Notes under the pieces: generated by a model
Told to the model about the DNA's origin: nothing
Database searches by the model: none
What the model saw: the letters and a program-made list of their open reading frames with translations, nothing else
Part shown: piece by piece, positions 41,306 through 51,893 of the stretch
Layout of the letters: every line of letters starts with the position of its first letter
Numbering within the stretch: the stretch's first letter is position 1
Assembly (NCBI GenBank): GCA_030374765.1
Contig: JARGXX010000071.1
Location: forward strand, 1,364,001 to 1,428,000
Reading direction: 5' to 3'
DNA from: Agarophyton chilense
Taxonomy: Eukaryota; Rhodophyta; Florideophyceae; Gracilariales; Gracilariaceae
Length of the DNA stretch: 64,000 nt
Program-made: the position numbers and the translations under genes

Positions 41306-42801
41306 ATGGCAACGGAACCTCAAAGGGAATTACCAATTGAGGTTGTAGCGGAGGAGCTATGGCCTCAGCTCGAAGAGCGAGAGAAAGCGCTCGTCATCCT
41401 CGCAGTCGAGGATGCATTCACTGTAAAGGAGAAGTCGGATATCCGGTTGGTTCCGCCCTCAATGGACGTCGATGCATTTACCCGTATTGTGGTTGACCGA
41501 GCAGCTCAAGAGCTATCGGACAGGATACCTGAAATGGTGAAACAGTATCTCTTCACAGATGCTAGGGGGCATGTTTACCGCGCTGTGCAGGACCTTTGGG
41601 TTTCCGAGGGATTCGCAGAATCCCGACCGACACAGGTGAACATCGCAAAGCGCATACCACAAGGGTTCCAAATGGGTCATTCCACCCATTCCAAACACTT
41701 ACCTACTGATAGTGAGTACCTACAAGGTCCAAGGCAGAGTCAAGAGGTCCCGGGGAAGGTAGATCCTCAAGGCATACATCTGCCACCAATTACTAGTTTC
41801 CTTCAAAAGGATACCCATGGAAATGGTCCCAAGGACGATTCGTCCGACTCGTTGGATGAGCGACGAAGAAACCGAAAAGGGAAGAAGCGGAGGACGAAGA
41901 GGGGAAAGAATCGAGAAGATGATTCAGCCCCGACTCGTCAGGCTCCAGTTCCGATACGAGTTCATCGTCGGATGATGACCGTAAAGGTAAGAAGAAGAAG
42001 AAAACGAACAGGTCGACGAAGAAGTCGTCGAAAAAGAACCGAAAGGGTAAAAAGCGATACAATGAGTCGCCCGAATCTGATTCGGACACCGAAATGGACC
42101 TGGAGGTGCACCAACCGTTGAACGATATGTTCACCAAAGCGGTTGATTACAAGACTTATCGGTTGATCAACGAGTCTTCTGAATACACGCAAGAGGTTTC
42201 TCAGAAGATTACGAAGCACCACAAGAAGCTCAGCTTCCAAATAGTTGACACAACCTTCACAGGTACGGATCCTATCGCGGTGATTGAGTTTCTACAGAAA
42301 TTCAAGCTTGCATTTGACCAAAATGGTTTTTGCGAAGGTGCTGCTATGTGGCTATTTCAGTTTTACCTGAAAGGGAAAGCATACTACTTGCTGCAGGGTA
42401 GGCTCCGCGGCAATACCTTAGCAATGGATGAGGATGGCACAGAGATGTTGGAGTCATACCCGGAAGTGGTCAAATTCCTTTTGGAAACATACGCAACCGG
42501 TGAGGTTATCCAATAGTCTTATTCGGAAATCCTCGCCTACCATCAAAGGCCTGGGCAAACCGAATCGGAGTTTTCGCTCGCGCAGTGGAATCTGGCAACC
42601 CGCTGTGGTAATGTGTTCACTGCCTCTTGGTTAAAGTCGGTATTTGCCGACAATGTCGACAAAGCGATCCGTTCCCAGGTACGCAACTACCTGGCCACTA
42701 TCCGAAAAGTAGACTACAATGGGCTGTCTCGATACTCCCAGGGCCTTGGAGACCCTTCGGCTGGGAAAGAGACCAGCTGTGCCTCTAACCTCGAAGGATA
42801 A
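41306..42801 (+). pseudogene. gag-like region of gypsy element 1, broken
   Basis: It starts at an ATG 300 bases past the LTR. The first part (MATEPQRELPIEVVAEELW) leads to a Lys/Arg/Ser/Asp-rich charged segment. A frame change near 41.9 kb moves the coding phase to the one reading MDLEVHQPLNDMFTKAVDY. That part contains the gag-type helical region (FTGTDPIAVIEFLQKFKLAFD and LKGKAYYLLQGRL). A TAG at 42514-42516 interrupts it, then the same frame continues to about 42.75 kb, where a second frame change leads into the zinc-knuckle region. It cannot give a full Gag as read here. Confidence 0.75.
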
Positions 42802-44227
42802 ACCGAAAAGGTCGTTCTTGGAAATTGAAGATACCACAACCTCAGAGGGTATCTCGCACCTTGAAGTACCTACAGGGAGCACTATCCACTTGGTAGCGAC
42901 CCAGGGGCGGTTCTCGAAACCTTCGACAGTAGGAAATTGGTCGTCAACGCGTACACCAAACTCGGTACAATCGCCGCCAAGCGCGGGGAGCTCGCATAGG
43001 ATGCAGGGAGCGAGCTCCCATAACTCGCCACCCACATCCTACGCCACTGCTCCTACCAACCAGGTTTCGAGGCCCCCCTCAATGGTAACGCGAGACCCCC
43101 AAACTGGAGGCCTCGTTTGCTGGTTTTGTCTCGCGACAGACCATTTTGCAAACAAATGCGCTAACTTACCCCCAGGGATGAGAGACCAGTTGATTCAGGC
43201 TCGCATGCAGAATCACCAACGCCTCTATGGGTCTTCAATGCAAGCACCAAGTAGGTTTCAACTCCGTACACCGGTACAGGTCAATACCATCGAGGAAACA
43301 CCAAACTTAGACTCAACTCCCTCCCGTACAGGAGATAAACACCGAACGGTTGGCGTACTGGCTGAACCCAACCTGCAATCGGAAGGCCAATCGATACCGG
43401 GAACCTTGAAGGTGGAAGAGAACACGTCCCAACCAGGTCCAGATTGTCATATGAATTACAACAACTATAAAGTACGTGCTTCAATGTGTTTCTCTGATCG
43501 CCTTGCGGATCCGGTCCCCTGCGTGCTGGATACAGGGGCCGGCCCAAACGTGCTGAACTCCCGCGTCATACCTGAGGCGGTACTTCGGAACTTGAGCCGA
43601 CCTCCCGACAACAACCCGCTGGTAAATGCAAATGAGCGCCCATTAAACCTTCGAAGTATGCTCACCACCGTGGTTCAGCTTGGACACCTCAAGGTAAGAC
43701 TGCAATTCTTTGTTGTCGACCGTTTACCAACAGACTGTCTACTAGGTACGAACTTCATCGACAGACATGTCAAAACAATCCTTCCTGGTTCCCATACCGT
43801 CGCCCTACGTCAAGGGGGACGAATTGCCATTTTAGCTAAAACGGAATCCAAACGGGGATGGTTCGTCAAACCGAAGAAGAGGGTATCCACCGAAACGGTC
43901 TCCAACAAAGTGCGCATTACCAAACAGGTTTTTATCCCGCCAATGCACCAAATATTGGTACCGGTGTCGTGTGCGACCCCCGGGCTGGTCATACTACAAA
44001 ACCATCCGAGGTTAGCCCATCGACACCTCACCTTGATGGCCAACGGGATTGTCGACAACATCCTAAATCAACCCTTTAAGGTGTGTTTCGGTAACTTCAG
44101 CAGTCACGACGTGAAGTTGCCGAAAAATACCAATGTTGGCATCGCACTACCGGCACCAAAAGGGGTCTTCACCGTAGCTCGCACTCATCTCGGCGAGGTC
44201 GCCTTCGATAGGAAGGGAGGTGGGTAA
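42719..44227 (+). pseudogene. Zinc knuckle and aspartic protease of gypsy element 1
   Basis: A 502-codon open stretch. CWFCLATDHFANKC is a CX2CX4HX4C nucleocapsid knuckle. The protease has the active-site VPCVLDTGAGPNVLN and the later flap/second motif DCLLGTNFID. It probably begins within the gag frame; the ATG at 42719 is not a real start. It ends in TAA before the RT. Considered part of a decayed gag-pol. Confidence 0.8.
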
Positions 44228-47200
44228 ATGCGTCCACAACCACAAAGATATCGATAAATACCAACTTGGAAGCAAAGCTAACCGATAAGTAGTCGGTAGA
44301 CAAAGAAAAGGAACCTGACCCTGAGAGGCAATGGCAAGATACAGTCCAGATCGGTGAAGATAAAGGCGAACTGCGGGGCCGTATTATCGACCTTCTGGAG
44401 GAGTTCGAAACCATGTGGTCAGGCCATCTGGGACAAATTAAGGCCACACAGCATCGCATCGAGCTTCTCCCTGACTCGAAGCCGATTTATCAGCAACCAT
44501 ACCGTGCAGGTCCGAAGGGGAGAGAAGTAGAACTCAAAGAAGTGCAGCGAATAATCCAAGAAGGTGTAATTGAACCAGCCAACTCAGATTGGGCTAGTCC
44601 CGTGGTTCTGATTCAGAAGAAAGGGGATAACCGTATGAGGTTTTGTGTGGACTACAGAAGGCTCAATAGCGTGACCATCAGGGATTCGTACCCGATACCT
44701 CGAATGGATGAGTGCATCGACTCCTTGGGAGATGCGGCAGATATTTACCACGTTGGATGCCAATTGTGGTTATTGGCAGGTACCCGTAGGTGAGGAAGAT
44801 CGACACAAAACGACCTTCACGTGCCAAGAAGGTTTGTTTCGCTTCACGCAGATGCCTTTCGGGTTACTAAATGCTCCAGCCACCTTTCAAAAGGCGCTGG
44901 ACATCATCACTTCGAAGGTTAAATGGACAACCGCCTTGGTATACATCGATGATGTAATCATCTATTGCAGATCGGTAGAAGAGCATTTTGCACATGAACG
45001 CACCGTACTAACGCTCCTAGCTGAGGCGGGGGTGACGCTGAAGCTACGAAAATGCGTCTTCTTTACCAGAACGGTTGAATACCTGGGCCACATCGTAGGC
45101 CCTGGTACCCTAGAGGTTGCGCCGAGAATCATTAGAGCCGTACAGGAGGTGAAGTTGCCACGATCCCAGGCAGACGTACGATCCTTCATAGGTTTAGGTA
45201 ACGTCTATCGTTGCTTCGTGAAGGGATTCGCGAAAATAGCGGCTCCCTTCAACAAGAAGCTTCAGAAAGGTGAATCTGAATGGTTTGAGAATCTATCTAA
45301 CGACGAAATGGATACCATTGAGGAATTGAAACGAGCACTGTTGTCGCCGCCAATCTTAGCGTTACCGAAAACAGGTCTACTGTACACGCTGGATACAGAT
45401 GCATCCCATGCCCAAATTGGTTGTTGTCTCATGCAGGAGCAGCAAAATGGAGACAAACTACCTCTAGGGTACTGAAGCCGCGCTATAAATGAGGCGGAGC
45501 AGAACTACACGGTAACCGAGAAGAAATGTCTAGCAGAGTGTGGAGCATGTTGATGCTCCGTCCTTACCTGTATGGTGAGCGCTTTACGTTGCGCACGGAC
45601 CACGACTCCTTAAGGTGGATCCTCGGACTCGCAGATGCGTCTGGTAGACTTGCCCGTTGAAGGTTGAGACTGTCGGAGTTTGAATACGACGTACAGTACC
45701 GTCCAGGTATCAAGCACAACATAGCTGACGCTATGTCACTCTCAAACACCTCAGGGTTAGAGACCAAACCGTTAGAAGATGATATCCCTTGCTGTTTGGT
45801 GTCATCAAACCAAAACGGTACCGGCAAACACCTAGAAGGATGTTGGGACTTACTTGAAGAAGGTGCTTTGCGGAACACCGACATGGCAACGCAGATACTG
45901 ACCCTAGAGGAAACGAACGTCATGCCAGTAACCCGAGAGGAATTTCTACGAGAACAGGCCCAGGATGCGTACTGCAGAACCCTGGCTAACCAAATTGGTT
46001 TCAAAGGATCACAATTAGATGTGGACCACAATAGGTACATCGTGAGAAGGTCGACCTTGGATGGTAGCCTTCAAAAGGTGGTTCCGAAGCCACTGCGCCC
46101 GAGAGTCTTGTATCTCGAGCACTACCCGCGACTATTGGGACACCCCGGTACCACCAGGATGTATTACACCTTGAGGCAACATTTCTATTGGCCTCATATG
46201 GCCCATGATGTCTATACCTTTGTAGGTCAATGGGAATCTTGTGTTCGTACCCGCGGTGGTATTTGAAAGCATCGAAAGTACCTAAATATGTTTCCAGCAG
46301 CGGTTCCACTGGAGTTTATTGCGATAGACCTTCTAGGACCACTTCCCAAAGTCAAGAATGGGTATCAGCACATTCTAGTGATCACCGACAGGTTCTCAAA
46401 GCTCACGCGAGCGATACCTTTAAAGGAGACGAAGTCAACCACGCTGGCGATCGCGTTCCTCAACAATTGGGTCTACCCGTATGGCGCACCACTGTACCTA
46501 CTTACCGATAATGGTTCAAACTTGACATCGAAGTTCTTCGAAGCAGTATGTAACCTCTTGGGTATCAAGCACTATTTCACTACTGCCTACCACCCGCAGA
46601 AGAACGGACAGGTAGAGCGATTTAACCACAAATTGGTATCAAGGCTACGACACTATACCGAAGAGCACCAAAATGGGTGGGATGAGCTGGTGCAACCGCT
46701 CACCTACTCCTATAACCTTCAGGTACACCGGTCAACGCAGACCACTCCCTTTGATTTGGTTCTTTCGCGACACGCCCCAGGTATTGTACTGCAGGGAGAT
46801 CATACCACCAGCACTGCATCTGGCGCACTGACCCCTGCCCAGGTCAAGCGGAATACCCTGGTGAGGTTGAGGAGGGCTCTCAAACATGCAGAGAGCCGCC
46901 TCACTGCAGCCCAGAAGCGGTAGAAGGCCGACTTTGACCGTAGGGTAACCAAAGTGGTCTCTGTATCCTCGGCACAATATGTCTACATAGACAACCCACC
47001 TTCAGGTAAAAGACCACGACCGGGTGATAAAGCGAACGATGAAGCTATTGATAGATGTATCAATTCGAAGCTCCTACCCAAATCATTGGGACCTTATAAG
47101 GTACTGAACGCATCAGACCACACCGTTACGGTTGAACAGGACGGAATACCGAATACGATATCAATAGACCGTATTACGGTAGCACCTGAAACGGTTCAAC

Positions 47201-47646
47201 ATCACATGGAGGCAGGCACCTCAGCCCGAGAGCCCAGAGCGGTAGCTCTGCGCACTTGACCCTCGGAGGACCCCACCCCAATTGAGGTGAATGATGAATT
47301 ACAACGGGATGATCCAGATTACATCCCTCTAACAGGGACGGAAATGGAACCTCACACGGTAACAGCGGAAGCTCTTGACCCGGCTTCCACGCACGAAGCT
47401 CCCAACTCGGAACATATGAACCCTTGAGGTGGCGTTCCCCCGAAAGATCAGGACCAAACCTCAGAGAAATTTCCCGTTGACCGTCTTGTGAACCACACGC
47501 GAACCTATAATGTCCTGAAGTACACCGTCAGGTGGTACGTCTGGGGCCCAGAAGGTGACACCCTCGAACCCCCAGCCGCAATACCCCCACACTTCCGTAT
47601 CAGGTATTGGCGCCGTCGCAAGGAGCCGATGCCTGCAGACGGCTAA
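44228..47646 (+). pseudogene. RT, RNase H, integrase and chromodomain of gypsy element 1, broken
   Basis: RT: RFCVDYRRLNSVTIRDSYPIPR, then a frame change near 44.74 kb, then FRFTQMPFGLLNAPATF and the catalytic ALVYIDDVIIY. RNase H: LDTDASH, and after another shift near 45.54 kb LRTDHDSLRWILGL. Integrase: an HHCC-like start (GHPGTTRMYYTLRQHFYW, one Cys apparently lost), then the DDE triad in FIAIDLLGP, LLTDNGSN and HPQKNGQVERFN. A chromodomain-like end follows (LKYTVRWYVWGPEGDTLEPP and FRIRYWRRRKEP) before a TAA at 47644. In-frame stops: TGA 45473 and 45658 (both where Trp is expected), TGA 46264, TAG 46921, TGA 47257 and 47425. Confidence 0.85.
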
Positions 47647-47892
47647 TCTTAGACCTTCGTGGTACTCAGAACTAACGAAGGGGGAGAAAAGACGTCGTTT
47701 TCCGTAGAAGGTGGGCGCATATGCGTGTCAGATTACCTACGAGGGAGGGCAGGAAAAAAACAACCAAATGTAACAGTATAGGAGACAAGAAGAGACAACA
47801 ATTTACTTTAAGAAGGACCTGTCAGTTTAGGAGCAATGGAATCAGGAGGACCCGTGTTATTGACTACCCACGGAGGAAAACCTGCGGAAATG

Positions 47893-50256
47893 CTAGGAGC
47901 CATCGACCTCGGTAGCCCCGCCACTGGGGAGAGGAGTCGAAACCAAAAGACGATTAACGAAAGGAACCGCCGGAGCAGGTTGCAAAACTGCAGGGTTCAA
48001 GATAGCACCTAGAAGGGGATCTGTCAAAGGATCAGATGGCGCAGCAGCAGAGACACTTTCCAGATTGGCAACCTGACGGATGTCCAGTTGGTACATGTCC
48101 AACTGAAACTGATTCGGGAACTCTCCAAGTTGGTTCAGCGCTTTCATGTATTGCGCAGGGCGCGGCAGCAAACCTTAAAGGAGAGTTAATGCAGCAACCA
48201 CGGAGGTAGGCCCAGCCCTCTGAAAGTTGGTGACGCAAGACTGGCGAACTCGAGCCAGCAAACCGACCACGGCCGGAGAATCCATCATAGGTTGAGGCGG
48301 AGGACGAGCAATACCCGCCAACAGACGTCGAACCGGACCAGCAACCCGCGAGGAGCTCGTTTGAGTAGGAGTCACACCCGTAGGGATAGGTGACTGACGA
48401 CCTTGAGGTAACGGCTCGGACGGGAAGGGGCCAGCATAACGACCAACTGGTGTCTCCACAGTACCGTGATAAGGTTCGGGGCTCGCGGGAACTCCATAAA
48501 CAGGAGGCTCCCCGGGATAATATTGGGCGTGGCGAGGAACAATCTCCCAAGTTGCGGGATCGAAAGCCTCCCAACCTTGATGGGAATCCCAGTGGTAATT
48601 CTTGCTCTGCTCGAGATACGAGTCCAAATCCTTTACGGTATAATTGGTCCCCTCCACGATGTTCTCGTCACCAAATCGGGAGATATCCTGGGCAACCCTC
48701 GGAGGTATGAAGAAGATGCGACCTACAGGTTGAAAACCATCTCGGTATATGTCAGAGGCGGGATTGCGACAATCCCAATCTATACCGTAACGTGCAGCCT
48801 CCAGAGCCAGGATGGAAACCAATACGGTCCACTCCGAGAGGGCAATCGACCAAATGAGGTAATACCGCTCTAGGTTCCGGGAAATCTGACTCCGGAAGTA
48901 CGCCAAGACCGTCGGAGTGGGCACTCTCAGTGATAACGGAACCTCATAGGACTCTCACCACTCTGGGGGAAGCACGTACCAGTCGCTTCTGTTCTTCGTA
49001 GGTTGTGAGAAGTACTCGACGTTATGAAACATATGCATAACGCGAGTGTAAGAGTTGCGAGTGCGAACGCGACCCTCCGTCGCTGCATCCTCTCCCCACC
49101 TACTACGGTCAGCTCATTTGATAGTGGTGAAAGGCCGATTCAGGGAAACCAAGTCAGGTGAAACCGGAAGGTAAGTCTCCGGAATAGACGGGTACTGACA
49201 CACTTGAACCACCAATCGACGGTAATATTCCAGCTCCGGTTCGATGCGCACATACGGTAAGTCGCTCTGATATATCTGCCGGATGATATACCTCAAAGGT
49301 GTATGAAACTGCCGACTCTGGTAACATTCCAGTCGACCCTGACGAGGTTGAGACTCTTGGTCCCGTTTCTTCAAAAGCAATGGATCGGAGCGAAGGCGCT
49401 CGCAGTTCCAACGGGACAAACCCAAGTAAGTATCCGATTGTGGTCTGGTAAGAGCTGCCGGCAGTGACGAATTACCCACCGCCACAGGCCAATCAGGCTT
49501 CAACAGGTCATTGTTCGTCACCTGGTCGAAGGTAATACCAAAAGGTCCATACTGACTCGTCGTCCGGTTCGCCGCACCGAACGCGAGATTGTGAGCCCAA
49601 TTGGTTTGGGTCGTCGAAGAAATTCCACCACTGCGTTGGTACGGGTTAGCCGGAGTCCCATGGGAGACCTGAGTCGCAGGCACAGGCATGCTGCGAAACC
49701 CAATGTTGGTAGGCGTCCGCGAAGTCGAGCGAGTCACCCTCTTGGTAATACCACCGCGTCCACTGCAACGAGATGGGCCGCTACCTGACATGGTTGGGAA
49801 GGCCGTAGCTCGACCCGACGAACGAGGTGATGACTCGACCTCCACCGCCGCGGTGAACACCAGCGGGTATTCATCCTTCTGAAGTAGAGCCTCCTCGTTC
49901 CCTTCTGCGGAGACGACCAACGGATTCAACCTTTCCGGTAGTACCGATACTGACCTTTCGGGTACAACAGTGGCCAGCGTGCGGTCGCAAGCGGGTCCAG
50001 ACCTTTGAGGTATCGTGGAACGGCACCAATCCGACCTTAAAGGCATAACTGCAGGGGTTTCAATCTCCTCGGAATCTCCGACTTCTTCAACCTCAATGGT
50101 AACCGGCATCTCACGTCTCTCGAGCGCTGGTGCTGCTTGTGGGCACGACCCACCCCTTAGAGGTATCGGTGACGAATCCACGACGCGGCGCGATGTGCAC
50201 CGACGTGGTACCGAATGGGTTCGCATGCGTGCGCGGAGGTGGCGCGATACTGTCAT
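47893..50256 (-). pseudogene. Long antisense frame between pol and 3' LTR, interrupted by three stops
   Basis: On the minus strand a single phase runs for 788 codons from the ATG at 50256, broken only by TGA (49116-49114), TGA (48957-48955) and TAA (48177-48175). The sequence between the stops stays protein-like: FGITFDQVTNNDLLKPDWPV, YVRIEPELEYYRRLVVQVCQ, SQISRNLERYYLIWSIALSE, DGFQPVGRIFFIPPRV and a Pro-rich end. No known domain is recognised. Some plant gypsy elements (Tat lineage) carry antisense ORFs in this place, which is only a positional parallel. It may be an element-specific accessory protein, or a gene captured by the element. Confidence 0.6.
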
Positions 50257-50934
50257 TGCCTTGAGGGTAAACCGGAATGCAAAGACGGAAAAAGGTCGCG
50301 TAGTTACCGACGGGGCTGCTCAACACCAATAAGGTCCCAAAACCGGAAGCTTCCACCACGGACCCAGGCCAACACCTCAATGGTTGTATCGACGCAGGCT
50401 GAGACCCCACCGGCGCCACGAGTCAATCCTTACAAGTAGACGAAACCTGAAAGGTCGAGAAGCCAAGAAACCTTCAAGGAAAAGCCGGACAGCACGGTTA
50501 CGGTCGCAACGCCGCCAATTAAGGGCAGCACTACCTGAAGGGTTTTCGAGCCGTGGGAACGACCAGGCGGGACGGCGCGGCGCAGGGATCTAGGAGGGAA
50601 CTGAAGTTTGAGTAACTGGGAAAAGGTGAGACACCAACTTGGTTAGACAGAGGGGCTATGCGGAAGCAGAATCGCAAGCAAGCAGGGCCATTACCGAAAC
50701 GGTGTCGGCAAGCGCGCTAGTTACACTGCATCGCCCTTATGGCAGTCCCTACCTGAATGTTGGTCGCTCAATTCGTGCGCCGACGTCGCCGCGCGCCCTC
50801 CCCAACCGATTCTGGCGCCGAGTTCTGAACCTCAAGGGATCGCGCGCCGCGCGCAGATACCAATGCCCGCTCCGTTGTCGCTCGCTACAACTCTGTGGGT
50901 TGATGAAAAGAGACACAGGGCGTGCCTCACGGGT

Positions 50935-50944
50935 AGAAAGGGGG
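50935..50944 (+). other. Polypurine tract
   Basis: AGAAAGGGGG directly before the 3' LTR, the expected plus-strand priming site. Confidence 0.7.
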
Positions 50945-50946
50945 TC

Positions 50947-51533
50947 TGTCGTATAGTGGGAGAAGGTCTGACCTTTGAGGATGTCAATATACTACACTTA
51001 CCCTGTAGCTGATGGATGCGAGGGATCATCGGCCATGCAGCTCCGGGCAAGCTACAATCTAGGTGTTCTCAGCCACGTTTAGTGTTGACATGTACCTTCT
51101 GGTTGAATAATTGTTAGTACTTGCAATTGTAATTATATTTATTTTAGTACAGTAGTGGAGAAGCCACATGGCACTGTAGCCAGTGCTGACCAGGTCTCTG
51201 ACGCTAGGTCAGAGACCGTGCCTTGCTGTTACCTCCCGGGTGACCTGGAGAGTGCAGTCCACTGCATATAAGGAACTGCACCTCCCCCATCCTAATCTGA
51301 TAAAGATAGGCACCACTTGGGTCACGACTATACCTTTTGGTTCATTGTTTCTCAACTACCACACAGGATTTTCCGCGCGTCGACGCCTACGATCGTTCAC
51401 CTACACGGTATAGGCTAGTCGCCCCGCCGTTTGCCCCTGCGGGTTTTCACGGTGCCCTGTTACCATCGAGGTCTACTACGTCTACCTTCTAAGGTTGAGC
51501 GTCAGCACGTTCCCTACGGTTGAGCTTCACCAC
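50947..51533 (+). repeat. 3' LTR of gypsy element 1, truncated
   Basis: Matches the 5' LTR from TGTCGTATAG onward for 587 bases and then stops at a junction. The last 47 bases, including ACGACA, are missing. The LTR hairpin is conserved at 51193-51217, with a change only in the loop. Confidence 0.9.
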
Positions 51534-51893
51534 AGGACAGAGCCTAATCTTCAATATCGAAAGTTTTTGAGGGCTTCAAAAATGAATTCTGGACAAAAAG
51601 AAAAACGCCTTCGATGGGCGAAACCTAATATCAGAAATGGTGACAATCATTGGGTTCAAGTGGTTTTCTCTGACAAGAAGAAGTTCAACCACCAGAATAA
51701 TGCATCAGTTCACACCTCAAATGTTACGCGTGAATGGCTAGTACAGAAACATATATCTGTTCTACCGTGGCCAGCGAAATCTCTTGATCTAAATATCATG
51801 GAGAATGTTTGGTGGGATATGGCTCGTAAAATGTACGCAGGATATAAACAGTTCGAACCAGTGTAAGAGCTGAAGGCTACTATGATAAAAGTT
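51534..51893 (+). mobile_element. Tc1/mariner transposase fragment, internally deleted
   Basis: Reads KRLRWAKPNIRNGDN, then HWVQVVFSDKKKFN (first catalytic Asp), and then jumps directly to NASVHTSNVTREWL and LPWPAKSLDLNIMENVWWDMAR (the D/E region). The normal middle between the first and second Asp is largely absent, and the second Asp (usual QDNA) is Asn here. A TAA precedes the last helix (ELKATMIKVWA). No terminal inverted repeats are visible. It is a dead remnant that sits exactly at the truncation of the 3' LTR. Confidence 0.8.

Larger units (their letters stand above)
40369..51533 (+). mobile_element. Ty3/gypsy-type LTR retrotransposon with chromodomain, decayed, 11.2 kb
   Basis: Two similar LTRs flank gag-like, zinc-knuckle, protease, RT, RNase H, integrase and chromodomain sequence in gypsy order, followed by a long antisense frame. 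The 5' LTR is complete; the 3' LTR lacks its last 47 bases at a Tc1/mariner junction. By eye the LTRs differ at about 21 of 587 aligned bases (near 96% identity), so the insertion is not very young. Reading frames are broken by several frameshifts (about 41.9, 42.75, 44.74 and 45.54 kb) and by in-frame stops. No target-site duplication can be tested because the right end is lost. Confidence 0.9.
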
